DNA of 64,000 nt, from the NCBI GenBank assembly GCA_023053575.1, contig JAKZAP010000001.1:25376533-25440532 (forward strand), given 5' to 3'. Numbering within the stretch: position 1 is the first letter of the stretch; each line of letters begins with the position of its first letter. Below are positions 38,201-53,200 of this stretch, in pieces. A model generated the notes under the pieces. The model saw only the letters and a list, made by a program, of their open reading frames with translations, was not told the origin of the DNA and made no database searches. Made by a program: the position numbers and the translations under genes. This stretch comes from Branchinecta lynchi (Eukaryota; Arthropoda; Branchiopoda; Anostraca; Branchinectidae).

Positions 38201-41200
38201 CAGACTCCTTGAACATTTTTACTATTAAAATTAAGAAACAGATTAAGGCCACAAAGCTAATCATCTGAGAAAACCAAGTTAAGATATGGATTCAGCATGT
38301 TTGTGTTTACCCCTATAAGTCATATCTGTTTTGACGAAAACTTCCTGCGTTACTTCTGCAAGGGTAAAGTCGAGTTCGTAGATGGGCTTTGTAGCCCTAT
38401 ATTTGGGGGTGGGGGAGGGGGTTCAAATTAAGGGACAAACAAAATATTTTTAAACAGCTAATGTGATAGTCGATTATGGGGTAAGAAGACATGCTGAGCA
38501 CGATGGTCAAAATCATTTTCTCGCCGGACAAGTAGTTCGTCCGGAATCCGGTAAAAGCCGGAAAGTTTGTTAAAAGTAAAAGTTTCATTTGAAGTTGGTT
38601 AAATGTTTGATTTAGGAGTAAGAAGACATGCTGAGCACGATGGTGAAAATCCTTTTCTCGCCGGACAAGTAGCTCGTCCGGAATCCGGTAAAAACCGGGA
38701 AGTTTGTTAAAAGTAAAAGTTTCATCTGAAGTTGATTAAATGTTTGATTTAGGGGTAAGGAGACATGCTGAACACGATGGTGAAAGCCATTTCCGGAATC
38801 CGGCAAAAACCGGAAAGTTGGTTAGAAGTAAAATTTTCATTTGGAGTTGATTAAATGTTTGATTTAGAGGTAAGAAGACGTACGGAGCACGATGGTGGAA
38901 ACCATTTTCTCGCCGGACAACTAATTCGCCTGGAATCCGGCCAAAACCGGAAAATATGTCAAAAGCAAAGTTTTATCTGAAGTTGATTAGATGTTAGATT
39001 TAGGGGTAAGAAGATACGCTGAGTCTGTATATGACAATCATTATTTACCTGGACATATAACTAGTCCGGAATACGGTTGTACCCGCATTTTTTTAAAGTC
39101 AAAGTTCTATTTAATGTTGATTAGATGTTCTTATAGGGATAAGGAGATACCCTGGATTCGTTTCTGAATTTTCTTTTTTTGCTGGACTAGTAGTTCGCTC
39201 GGAATTCGGGCGAAACAGCAAATTTGGCAGAAGCAAAGCAAGAAGTTTCAGTCAGTATCGTCAAAATAGATATGGCCTATAGAGGTACAGATTGATAGAT
39301 AGATGGAATATCTGAACTCGGTTTTCTTTGATGATTAGCCTGGCGAAGACTGGATCTGGCGAAGACAACACTCAATTGTCCGGACCAAATCTTAGATTTT
39401 GGGATCCCATCGACACCTTTGGTCTTGTTTACCTCTAGACGATCAGAGGTAAACAAAACTTTTACTTCTACCAAATTCCCGGTGTGAGCCGAATTTAGGG
39501 AGAATTACTTAACCGGAAAGAAAAAAGAATTCAGCATACTTCTTAACCCCTATAACAAATATCTAATCGACTTGAGACAAAAAGCTTTACTTCTACCGAA
39601 TTCCCGGTTTGGGCCCGATTCCGACCGAACTGCTTGTCGGGCAAGAAAACAACGTTGAAAACGGGAGTCAGCATGTATTTTTTACTCCTATAACGAGCCC
39701 GTCCTTCACCAACTTCAGAAACACTTTTACTTCTACAAATTTTCCGGTTTTCCGTCGGATTACGGACGAACTACTTGTCCGGTGTAAAAATAAAGTTCAG
39801 ATACGAATTCAGCACGGCTGTCTCCTTGCCTCCAAATCAACAGCCATCCTCAAATACAGGACTATAGAGCACATCTACAAACTCAACCCATTCGAGAGTT
39901 ACGTATCAGACGGCCGGACGGAGACATTTTTTTATGGTCATGGGGGTCAGTTACGTTTCAAAGATTCACCCGGTAGGCGGACTAAACCGTCTGAAAGTCT
40001 ATCCAACTGCGACGGTTTTAGTCAACAATATCACTGCGAAGATAGGTGTCGGCGACTCAAATTTTTATGTTGCTTTTCGATCAGGGGATCATCCTGGTAG
40101 CCTTTTTTTTTTTTTTTTTTTTTTTTTTGCAATCAATCAATCAAGTTTAATCCGAATAGCTAAAAGCTAGAAGAGGAATACAAACTTACAAAATACACAG
40201 ACACGAAACAAATTAACTAATACAATTACAAGATATGACCAGAAATAAATGACGGGATGAAACTACGTAAAAATGGGCAGAAGAATTAGCCGGATATGGA
40301 CAAAAACTGATTGCCGGTATTCCTCTCGGACCGACGTACGAAAGACGGGAGGGGAGGGGGGAACAGATGGGCCATCTGGGGACAATACATATCTTAGTTC
40401 CAAATTTGTTTGAAAGAGTATTTCTACGGTCTATTAATTTAGAAACGTCAAGTTTAATGAGAGCCTCTTCTTATGAATTATTATGATCACCCAGAATGAT
40501 TCTCACTGCTCTCTTTTGGACATTCCCAGGCGCTCAGAGAGCTCTGCAGAAAGAGAAGATTTAAAGGAGAGACAGTATTTTAGCATTAGTAATCATTCAA
40601 TCTATTTGTATTCCCGAAACATAGTACTTCGTACAAAACTTGTCTTGTTTTCCCACAGCATGTAACTGATTCTCCACGCATGGCTCCATCCACTCAACTC
40701 TAAACGAAGGACAGTGCACCGTAACAGGGCTCCTGTCTTTCGTCGTTTTTCTAGCACCCTTTACACTCTGTCTCAGAGTCTTCACTGTGATAAACTGGAA
40801 GATCGATTACATAGTAGGAAAGATCGTCGGCGTCTCGGGCGCTGTAAGTGGTTGCACCACTCTGCGACGCCGCGATTACCAAATTCCTTCCAAAAGCAAA
40901 GCCAATAATAAGTACACTAAATAATCAGTAATGGCTGATAGGAGTAATGACTGGTCTGACCCATGGATCGCAACACAGGGCTACGAAACAAAAGCCAAAG
41001 GTCAGATTAGGAGAAAGAAGTCGAGGCTTTGGTACGGACTTTAAAGAGCTCATTTCAATACCGACCTTCCGTTTTCAAACTGTATTGGCTCATGGAGCGT
41101 GTTCCACCCTTCTAACAATAGTTACTATTAGTTACTATTTCCGTTCCATCCTCACGAAAAGTTATTACGCTGACCGTTCCAACCTTGTCGGAATAGTAAC

Positions 41201-44200
41201 TAATAGTTACTATTTGCTTACCATGCTCGGGAGCGTAGTAAGCGTAGTAACTACGCATCTCTGTAACGTGATTGGTAGGATTCACCCCTGACGTGAAATC
41301 CTGCTAAAAATAGAAAAATCGTTCCAGCCTTGACGGCAAAAGCCAGAATTCGTGACGTCATGCGTAGTAACTACGATAAGTAGGGTGGAACACGCTCATG
41401 ATGAAGGTACTAACCGTATTATTGGAGGACAGGTACTTGGTGTCTTTGACTTCTATTTCAAAAGAAGAAGATTCAGTGACCTTCGCGTTGACTAAAGACA
41501 CCGGGCCTGAAAAAGTTCAAGTTAGATCCTCTTCATAAACGTGAGCTCTGTAGGGTCTGTAAAGATTGGAATGCATTACCTTAGGAGACTATTATCCACG
41601 AAAATGTAGATATATTCAAACGGTCCAATGTTTCCTCAACAGTTTATTCTAGCACTTATGCGGAACCGTTTTAGCCAATATACGCCCAAGTTAACTTATG
41701 TGTCCCTGTTCTGAAATAATTGTATTATCTAATGCCCCATGTACGAATGTATCTTAGTGACAAGTCAAAACGACTTCCCACTTTTGGTGGGAATAATAAA
41801 TACATAAATAATTCGAGACAGCAAAGGAATCAGTAGATCATGGGCACTTATCTCATACAACGCGTAGACCTGTCCAGCTGCCGGGAAACCTCAGTCGTTA
41901 GCTACTTCGACGTCCCGATCCGTTTTGACGACCCATTTTTGCCAACATACGCCCAAGTTAAATATGTTTCCGTGTTTTGCATCATTTTATTTCATAATGT
42001 CCCATGTACACAATGTGTCTTAACGAAATGTCTTTGAATTACTTACCACTTCGGTGATAAGAAATAAATAAAAATAAATTACTCGAGACACCCAGGGGAG
42101 ATACCGGGCATTCATCCCGCTCAACGCGTAGGCCTTCCGTTTCCTATTCTGATGACAGTCCCAACCTGTTTTGATGACTCGTTTTTGCCAACATACGCCC
42201 GAGTTAATTATTTGTCCCTGTTTTGACATCATTACACTTTCTAATGCCCCATGTACACAAAGTGTCATAGTGACACGTCAGATACCGGGCATTCATCCCC
42301 CACAACGCGTAGGCCTTCCGTTGCCTGGAAGCCTGATTCCTTACCTATTCTGATGACAGTCCCAACCTGTTTTGATGACTCGTTTTTGCCAACATACACC
42401 CAAGTTAATTATTTGTCCCTGTTTTGACAACATTACATTTTCTAATGCCCATGTACACAAAGTTTCTTAGTGACACGTCAGATACCGGGCAATCATCCCA
42501 CACAACGCGTAGGCCTTCCGTTGCCTGGAAGCCTGATTCCTTACCGATTTTGATGACAGTCCCAGTCATATACTCGAATGTGCTATGCTCTATGCGGAAA
42601 AATCTGGTCACATCTGGGATTCCAAGAGGCTTCATTCTGATCTCGAACTCGTTCTTTTCCCGTGAATCTCTATCCACCAGAATGAGTTGCTCTAGGAACG
42701 GAAGCTCATGGTTCTGAAAAAAAGGAAATAAAAACCTAAGGCCATGCAATCGTTGCTATGGCAGTCAGCGAAAGCAAGGGTCACTCCATTCATGAACTAG
42801 GTATAGACCACGAGACCCGATGCTGAAAACAGGTAGCTCACTTGAACGAGAATACAACCAAATTAAAACCAGGTTAAAGAAACCCCAAAATCTACTATTT
42901 TTGCTTCAGACCAACTTTCCTCCCATTCGTCAACCAACTAGATTTACAAAAGATGATACGACTAAAAACTCATCCGTTTCCTCAGAGTGTGTAGCCTACA
43001 TTTTGGATCCTGCACCCTCATTGCAAGATTTTCTGATACGGTGATTCTAAAAATCCTTCAATGCGCATAATTAACGATCAGCAAATACTCAGCAAGACTT
43101 ATTTACGAGTTTACCTTATTCAAAAACTCGTAGTACGAATTTTCTATTGCGACGTATCTTACATTCTTAATGAAAACGTACTGTAACGGGACCTAGCAAA
43201 AGCCGAAGCTTGGAACAGATTACCAAGCACAGGTTTGAGCAAGGGCTTGAAACAACAAAGATCACAAAGCATTATTCTTCTTATAGCTGGTCAAGGATTT
43301 GAATCTTTAAAACAATTCTCGAACTAGAGAAATCGAATTAAAGGCACTTCTTCTCAGCAGGCTGCCGTAAACTCACGTATATCTTTGCATTCGTCGACGA
43401 CAAGAAACCTGTTTCACCGCTAAGACGACGACTTCTTTCGTAAAAAATCGCTCATAGAGCAGAACTTCGATGGAAAAGCTTTTTGGATGAAACACAGGAT
43501 ACTGAAAAGCCTTCTTGCTGAAAATACTATTTGTATCGTTGGTGCTTCAGGTACTGGTCTTATCATCAGTCTCAATGATAATTTGCTACTTCTAGATACT
43601 CAATCTGATGTTTTCTGGAACCTGGTCATATTCTTTGTAGTTAACAGACGCAAATCCTTTTATTAGTTATGTTTTTGCAGATACAATGGTATCTGATACC
43701 ACGGTCTAAAGTCGTTTCTGTAGTTATATGATACCTCAGGGTAACTGATATCTGATACCAAGGTATCTGATACCACGTCCAAAGTCGTTTCTGCGGTTAT
43801 AACTGGCCAGTTACCCCATCGTATCCGAAAATGCCGTCTCATTTTCATCATCACCAACACACGAACCTCGGTTTTTGTCAAATTGGTGGAAAGACGTTTG
43901 ACACTAGCCACGCCAGTAACTAGTATTTTATTTATTTTATACTTATTTTACCTATTTTATAAATAGGCTATTTCTTTTAGAGTGACTTCCAAAATCACAA
44001 CTTCGGCAATTGTCGTTTTTGCTGAGCAACCGTAGTATCAGATACCACGGTGACTGTAACAAGAGCTGTAAGCTCATATGGCAGTTGCAAGGCTGGGTAA
44101 GAGGATGAATGTAGGAATTTTCCAATCCGCACGTTTGTTGTGATCATTTTAAGCAAAATCGTTGAGATAAGAACGAGGATGGACCCTTGGAAACCACGAT

Positions 44201-47200
44201 AATGTATCGTCTGGTAAAAAATATTTTATTGTTGCACTTGGCTCTGATGATGCGCACTTTAAGGGCGCTAGAAATTCATCTGTAATCAAAACCCTTCAGG
44301 CAAAAATGATCCTGGGCCCTTTACAATCATGAATGTATATAGTTTGGCCAAAAGTATTTTTTTTACTTTTCGGTTAAGGTGGGCACTTTAAGGGTGCTAG
44401 AAATTCAATTCTAAGCAAAACCCTTGAGGCAAAAATTATCATGGGCTCATGGGAATCTTGAAAATGTAGATTTTGCTTAGAAGTATTTTTTTTTATTTTG
44501 CGGTTAAGATGAGTAGTTTAAGGGATGGCCGGATCTGGGAGGTGACAATTTCGAAGATAATCTTATCAAATCTTCAGTTCAAAGTCTTCAATTTTTCAGA
44601 TACCACCATTAGTTACCACAGTAACTGACCAGATACCCCGATAACTGTAAAAATGACTTTTGACCGTGGTATCAGATACCACGGTAACTGCGAAAAAGAC
44701 TTTAGACCGTGTATCAGATGCCATGTTATCTGCAAAAACGCAACTACTGACTTCATTAAGTTTTTCCGTCAGTCTTTCTGTATTGACACGGTAGCTTTCG
44801 AAGGAGTTGAATCATTTTGTTCAAATTCCTTGTAACGGCGTAGCCAAGTTCAAAGAAGGGTCCGAAGCTATATACTTAGGGTTTGTGAGGGAGTGATCAA
44901 GGGGGGAAACGAGTTTTATTAAAGCTAGTTATCTTTAAAGCTAATTTACTATTGGAGGGTAAGATTATATCCGTCAAATTCGGAAATTTCCAGGAATTCG
45001 TCTCCAAAATCCGCTCCTCTGAGGATCAAAAAGAAAGGTTATGCAATTTTCTCCGTGCTTGCCTGTAATATACAGAGTACATAACGACTCTTTTCGAGTC
45101 GGATCAGGCTACTGATCCGTTATCCAGATTTCTAGGGAGGTCATTGGCTTATTACCGGAGTGGTCATTATCTATTATAATGTTCCGGGGAGGTCATTGGT
45201 CAAAAAGGACGGTTATGCAATTTTATCAGTGTTTCTACTCAAAGCTAGGGAGGCCGCGTGCGGCTACAACAGCCTAGATGGGCGTGTAATTTCTTCTAAA
45301 ACACAACAAGGTTTCAAAGGAACAGGTGCGTTACAATATTTGAACAGAAATTGTATATGCTGCGACGTATGAGAAGAGGGTGTTATAGCTACTTTATATT
45401 ACCGATGATATGTGAGGTTATTCCTCACTATTGCTTTCGCTCCCGATGACGGAATGTTGGTTGTTACAAGACGACGAAGTTGTTCGTCGCTAGCTTCGCC
45501 CTAAATTTTTTAAGTATATGATCTAGCTTAGTATTTATAGCCAGAAAATCAGTTCTTTCGCTGCACATTAAAGCTTATATTCAAGCAGTGGCTAAAAATG
45601 GATAGTATTTAGTTTTTGGGATCCCAAAACGTAAGTGGAGGGATACCTATGACATCGCAAAAATGTCCGTCTGTCCGTCTGTAAGCACGATAACTCTCGA
45701 AGGCAATGAGATATTTTGATGAAACTTGGTGGGAGGATTCTTTGGGTCAAAGTACAGGTCGAGTTCGAAGATGGGCTATGTAGCCCTATATTTGAGGGTG
45801 GGGGAGGGGTTTCAAATTAAGGGACAAACAAAATATTTTTAAACAGCTAATGTGATAGTCGGTTATGAGGTAAGAAGACATGCTAAGTACGATGGTGAAA
45901 ACCATTTTCTTGTCGGACAAGTAGTTCGTCCGGAATCCGGCAAAAACCGGAAAGTTTCGTGAAAGTAGAAGTGTCATTCGAAGTTGATTAAATGTTTGAT
46001 CTAGGGGTAAGGAGACATGCTGAATACGATGGTGAAAACCATTTTCTTGCCGGACAATAAGTTCGTCCGGAATCCGGCAAAAAACGGAAAGTTGGTTAAA
46101 AGTAAAAGTTTCATTTGAAGTTGATTAAATGTTCGATTCAGGGGTAAGAAGACATGCTGAACACGATGGTAAAACCATTTTCTCACCGGACAACAAGTTC
46201 GCCAGGAATCCGGCCAAAACCGGAAAGTTTGTTAAAAGCGAAAGTTTTATTTTAAGTTGATTAGATGACAGATTTAGGGGTAAGAAGAGACGCTAAGTCT
46301 GTGTATGACAATAGTTTTTTACCCGGACATATAATTAGTCCGGAATCCGGTTTCGACCGGAATTTTTTTTTAAGTCAAGTTTTATTTAAAGTTGATGATA
46401 TGTTCTTTACAGGGATAAAGAGATCCGCTGGATTCGTTTCTGAATTTTCTTTTTTTTTGCTGGACTAGTAGTTCGCTCGGAATTCGGGCAAAACCGGAAA
46501 TTTGGCAGAAGTAAAGCAGAAAGTTTCGGTCAGTATCGTCAAAATAGATATGGCTTATAGAGGTATATCTGAACTTGGTTCTCTCTGATGATTAGCCGGC
46601 GAAGACTGGATCTGGCGAAGACCCAATTGTTTGGATCAAATATTAGATTTCTGGGATCCCATCGAAACCTTTGGTCTTGTTTTCAAAGACTCTTGCCAAG
46701 AAGGGCCCAAATATCGCTACCAAATCATCGTAGCTAACTATATGTCTATATGCCATTGATTCAATGTTTCTCAGTCACCTTGGGCTCAATAAGTATTTAC
46801 ACACTGAAGAAACGAGATCGTTTTCCCCCTGATACGAGAGAATGGAATAAGAAGAGGACGTCACATCCAGTACATTACCTTCTACCAAAATGTAAGTTTC
46901 ACTGGAGTCGGATCACCCGACTGCAAACAAAGCATTTCACAAGAACCCGGATTGACCCCCCCCCCCCCCCCAACGGATCATCGGATCCAGGAAAGGGAGG
47001 TTGATGTTCCTACGGTTCAAGCTGACTGCGAATCATATTTGACTGTGCAAAACGGATAAGCCAGCTACATTTTATTCGAACTATATTTCGGCCCTTCTTG
47101 GCAAGGGTCCTCTTCAGGCTCAAGCCGCTCAAGCTGGAAAATAAACAAGTTTATTTTCCAGAAGTTTATTTTCCAGCTTGAGCGGCTTGAGTCTGAAGAG

Positions 47201-50200
47201 GACCCTTGCCAAGAAGGGCCGAAAATATAGCTCTAATAAAATGTAGCTGACGTATCCGTTTTGCATTGTCAAATATATTTATGATGGTGTACTCAACTGA
47301 AGATTTCCTCACCTCTTTCAAGCCCTTATTTTCCAAAAATACATCAACCACTTTCAGCGCCTGATTCCTCAGCCCAGGTGGAGAGTCGTCAATATCCACT
47401 ACCGTTAATGTAAAATCCATTTCATGCTTCTCCGAAAACCGTGATTCGCTTTCATTGGCGAAGCATTCGACGGAAAAGTGGACTTCGGTGACATTTTCCC
47501 GGTCTATCTCACTTGGAGCGTACAGGACCGCTTCAGTTGCCGTCGTCACTGGGGAATGGAAATAAACAAACGGATTTCCTGAAACAAAAGAAAGAGCAGT
47601 TACTAGCAAGGAACCAATAACTAGGACTCCTTTGCACACTTGCATCGCAGTTGAGCGTATCTCATAAAGGTACTGAACACACAGTTCGATCAGATTTAGC
47701 CCGCGAAAGTCGAATCAGTATCTAATTTTTACATCTGTGTTTTTGTAATAAATGTCCATAGTAATTTTGGACACAGAAGACCGTTTCCGCTCGCGTTCGA
47801 ATTCACTCCGATAAAATCAGAATATCTCACATGTGGATCCGCAGAGATGGTGGATCCTTGAGTTTGTATGCAGAGGCTAGAGAGATTTGGGGTGAAGAAA
47901 TTTATTTTAAAGCGGGTCTAAAAAAAGAGGCAATGAAACTAATTTTAAATATTAGGGCAGATAGCTTGCCGCTTGGTGAAAGACGAAAGTATTTGAGAAG
48001 TATTAGGGAAAATCTGGTCCTTACTTTTGTCCTATGTGCGGTGAGGGAGATGAGGACCTAATTAATTTTATGTGCGGATGTGGTGAAATTGAGGATCTGA
48101 GGGAGGAAATTTTCAAGGGAGGGATTCATGGGAGGAAGTGGTTGTTAAATATTATGCGGAGTAGGGATTTTCTTAGTATGAGAAACCTGGCGAGGTTCCT
48201 CGAGTGTCCAGTCTGCACAGGGAAAAGTGTTTGAATGGGGTTTAGTGTAGTAGTGTGACTGTTTATTTTTGTATTTACATGTTATTTATGTGTGTTTTTT
48301 ATGGTCTTTGGGCTTTTAAGACAAATAAATATCATACAATGGGACCGAAGAACGCATGTGACACGTCCGAAATACGAAGCGAAGGAGGAATATCTCATCC
48401 GATTGTGTACGAAAGTTCCTGGGCTGAGACACGACACGACAGTCTAGTTCCTCAGCCAGTAGTGCACGTTCTGAACGTCACTACCGAAGTCCAAAGTCAC
48501 GAAATCTAAAATCCTTTAGCATAGTCAAAATAATTCCTTGTATTCAAACGCAAGGTATAAAAGTGCGCTGGCTTTTCAGTTGTTTCGCCAGCCCAAGACT
48601 GTGAATCATATCAGGCTTCGCTGAACGGATAATCGCTGAAATTTATTCGAGAGATATGTCGGCTTTTTCTTCGGCTTCTTCAGGCTCAGGTAGTTAAAAA
48701 ATGTTTTTATTTGTGTCAGAATTTTATTTTTTTTATCTCAATATGGCGATTATGTGACAAAAAAAAATGTAATCTTCAAAAATTTTATTTCTCTACAGTT
48801 AGGGTGGAGTCATTTGGACGGAATTTGACGAACAGAACCATCATAATGCTTCAGGGAAGTTGGAGGGGTCTGGGAAGAGCTATCCGACCTTGACAACACG
48901 AACCTTAGCTGACACACATGCCACCTTCCCTTGCAAGTGCCATTTGAGCTTACAGTTCTTTTAGTATATAATCTGTCAATCGTAATTGTCTTGCGAGAGC
49001 AACAATTTGGATTTGTCGTCTTTTTTTTGTTCCTCGTCCTCCAATTTTACCTTATTACTAGTAGATGGTAAGAGGGTTAACCTGTGGGGCTTTTACGGAA
49101 AGTGTAGACCTTAGGCCGGATTGATGAATATGACATTACAGTTTGGAAAGCTTCGTAGAGCTCTTGCCTGAGGCGAAAAAGGATGTTTTTTTTGCTTCTC
49201 CTTGACCCAGAGGCCTACGGTGTGCGAAGTGAAGTGGGGTTGTATAGCATGCGACTACATGAAGTTGTAGAGCCAAGCTTTCGTTTCATCAAACCATGTT
49301 TCTGCTTACAAGTGGAAAGCTCTGTTCTAGCAGGCAAGCAGGCAGACACAGTTTCAAATCTGAACTAAAATCTATAAGTGCTAACTACGTGGGGCAGTTC
49401 TCCAGCCCAACAAGCAAATACATCTTATTTCAGTGATTAATATAAAAATTTGCACAAACAAAAAAGTAGCATTCCCATGGGTCCGAAAATGCTGCCATTA
49501 TTTTTTCCCAATTATTTTTTCTTCAAACTTTTCGTCCCTAGGATTTGTTGTTGTTCTTTCAACGCTGAGGAATAGTCTCAGATCATGTCATGACTGATTG
49601 TGTTCTTCTTGGAACATATCGTTTTGAAAGCTTCGATGCTCTTCTTGGAACATGCCGTTTTGAAAGCTTCGATGGGTCGGAACTTCAACATTTAACGGAT
49701 AGCGAAGAAACAAAACCCACAACACTTGACATTGCCCGGGCAACGTAGGTCTAGTTGCTGTATAAATACTCCCTGAGCCAAAGCTGACTGGGACACATAT
49801 ATTACATAGTATATATTATAATTGGTACATAAGCCTCAGTTATTTATTGCAGGTCCGTTTCTTCCAGTCCCTGACGTTCAACAGCCTGATGAGGACCCTT
49901 GTAAAGAAGGGCCAAAATATCGCTGCCAAAGTGTCGTAGCTGACGTAGGCTATCAGTGTTTAAACACTGTTTGGATACATGAGTAATTATCGTAATTCTG
50001 AGTTCCTTTCTTTTTGTGGGAAAAGTTTTAGAAATAATCAGGGTTCATATGATTCATAGAAAACTAATTTCTCTTGATATGCAGCTTTTTAGCATAAAAA
50101 TATTCAGAGGAGTGGAGAGAATGTCTTAGAAATAATCCGAGTTCATATGATTCGTAGAAACCCAAGTCCCCGAACCTCAAATTCGCCCAACATTTAAAAA

Positions 50201-53200
50201 ATTACACCGGAAAAAGCTTAACCGTTAGTTAACGATTTTTGTCTGCAGTAACTGTTCAACGTCTGAGCCAGCGCGATCTATCACGGGAAAGCGCATGTTC
50301 CGAACTGTATCACTAATTTTTTTCACTACGCTAGATGTCATAGGATTTGTACATCTCGTGTGCAAAACATGGTTTATTTTGAAGATGTCAAAAATACGTA
50401 AAACACATGTTTTAGACTTTAATTAAACGGGTGATGCAGGACAGTACGATGATTTTCTATAGCTTGCTTTGTAGCTCAATTCAAGAGCTATCGACCGACA
50501 TAACTTTTGTTTCAAAATTCCCAACTTGATCAGAGCCAGAGGACTCGGAAACAACCGGTAACCAAATGGTTATCTCAGGCATATATGGTTATCCATATTA
50601 TTAGACATCTGGCTCAAGATTTGCAGAAAAACAGAAGGATAGTGACCTTGTCTCGCACTAAAGTTTTCCTCATAGCTCCATACCAGGCTAGTGAGATGGC
50701 AGAGCAATCGGTCAACCAAGTGGTTACCTCAGGTGCATAGTTCTTCATAGGCTGAACTGGATTTAATTTTTCTTTTTTCGATGTCATATCAGCCTCGATG
50801 TGCTAAATCAGCTATGTAACTTATCCGTATCATACTACCCTGTAAGTACTAAGCTGACCTATACAGCCGCTGAAGCAAGAGCAGTCTCTTCCGGCAGCGA
50901 AACGGCTTACGACTTACCAATTATTAGCGTTGGATGAAGTCGCTGTTCTGGACGTCAAGAGGAGAAGATCTTCAAGAAAGAGAAAGACGATTTGCTAGAA
51001 AGTTCACAGCTCAAGAAGCTGCAAAGCTTCTTTTCGTACCAGGCGAAGAATCTGACCACATTCTATCATCTGATGACGATGACGACCCTAGCATTTACAG
51101 AATGTACATTATTTGGCCTTCAACGACGAAGGTTACAGTGACAATCTTTCACTCTCAACGATCCACAGAACTGAAATTGACAGGCCAGACGAAGGCAGTG
51201 CTGTCGATGCAGTACTTGATTTGGACGAGCAAATTGTAAATCTGCAGCTGTAGCAAGAGCAGTCTCGTCCGGCAACGAAACGGCTAACGACGTACCAAGC
51301 TTTCGCGTTGGATGAGGTCGCTGTTCTCGAATTCAAGAGGAGAAAATCTCCAAGAAAGAGAAAGACGATTTGCTAGGAAGTTCACTGCTGAAGAAGCTGT
51401 AAAGCTTCTCTTCATACCAGGCACTTCTGACCTCATTCTATCATCTGATGATGATGACAACCCTAGCTGGAGGCCAGATAAGCAAGATAATGAGTTTCTA
51501 TATTTACAGAATGTACATTATTTGGCCTTCAACGACGAAGACTCCACTGCCAACGAGCCCCGGAACTGAAATAGACAGGCCAGACGAAGGCAGTGCTTTC
51601 GATGCATTACTTGATCAGGACGAACAAATTCTGAATCAAAGTCTTTCGACTCCACCCAGCTTGTCTCATACACCTTCACTAAGCTCATTGGTAACTTCGT
51701 CCGTTTCGCCATCTCCACTTCCGCTGCCATTACAGAAGAAGAGCAAGGACTGAGAAGATCTTGACACCTTCGCCTGCACTTACACCTCTTGCTATTCCAT
51801 TATACCAGCGATCAAACGGATAACAAGTGGTTGAAGAAAGAACACGAAGGCAGAGATATTACCTGGAAAGAGTCTTTGCCCCAAATCTACACAGGGTTAA
51901 AACTAGCGAACAAAAGTAGCAAGAACTTGATCTGGCAGACCCATCGCAACAAGCAAGCACATATCTTGTGTCTTCATCCCTTATAAGCCACTTAGAACTA
52001 CTTTATCAGATGATTTTTAATTCTGAGTTAGTTCCGGATGCTTTTTGTACAGGGGTCATTACACCTGTGCTTAAGAAGGGTAAACATGGCGCTGATTGTC
52101 AGTCCTACCGCCCAATAACTGTTTCTCCGGTGTTGTGCAAGCTAATGGAATCTCTAGTGATTGATATGTTAAATCAGACTTGCTCCATACCAGAAAACCA
52201 GTTCGGTTTTAAAAAGGGTCTTAGCCGTGAACACGTCCACACCATACTTGCGAACATTTTACTTCAAGCTGCTTCATCCGAGGATCCATTGTTCCTTGCT
52301 GGACACGATGTCAGCAGAGCTTTTGACTCTGGAATCCATCCGCAAATTCTTCTAGCGGCTTTGCATCGTGGTGTGGACGCTTCAGTAATAGCTACCCTTC
52401 GTGATATGTACCGTAGATTAAATGTAAAAGTTAAGTCACTTTCTAGAAGTGCCTCTGATTTAATCGACAGGTCCATCCCAGTACATAAAGGTATTCGGCA
52501 AGGTGCTATAACTTCACCCCCGCTATTTAACAATAGTGTGGTCGATGCCCAGAAGAAAGCTGAAATGAGTTTTATTTTTCGAGGTCTGGACCTGTCGCTA
52601 CTAAATTATGCTGATGATATTTTTAACCTGAGTAAAACCCTGGCTTCGACAGAGAAGAATTTTGCCAGTTTAAGTGAGGAGTATAAGGATATCGGTTTAA
52701 AATTCAATCCGAGTAAGAGTGAATGCATCCAGTTTACTCGTAATCGACCAGGTTCCAATAGCGCTGCAGTTTCTTTGGGTGACTCCAGTATCCAGCTTTC
52801 GTCGTCCCTAACTTATCTCGGTCTACCACTTGGTACCGACCTGAAAAGTACCCGTGCTGGACTACTCGGACATTTCGGCGCGAAGGCTAGAGCAGCTTAC
52901 GGTCTATTAGTCAGTGCAAAAACCCGTTATAGTAGACCTATTTTGGCTAGACTTTACAATGCTTACACAATCCCCTACATTCTAGCCCTATCTCCTTTTT
53001 GGAAGTTATTTAGCACAACTGATTTAAGGACCATTCGTAAATTGTTTTATAAACATGCTAAGTACCTACTCGGCCTTCCCCCATGGGCTCGTAACCGCAA
53101 AGTTACGCAGCTTTACGGCGTTACTGATCCGTTTTTGGCTGTGGCCCAACGCCGTGCCGAGTTTGATTCTTCTCTAGACAGGTGCCATCCGTATTATAGT

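Noticed and set aside
40947..41291. Plus-strand ORF of 114 codons
   Set aside because: Its second half lies inside the GTTCCACCC MITE, and no domain is visible.
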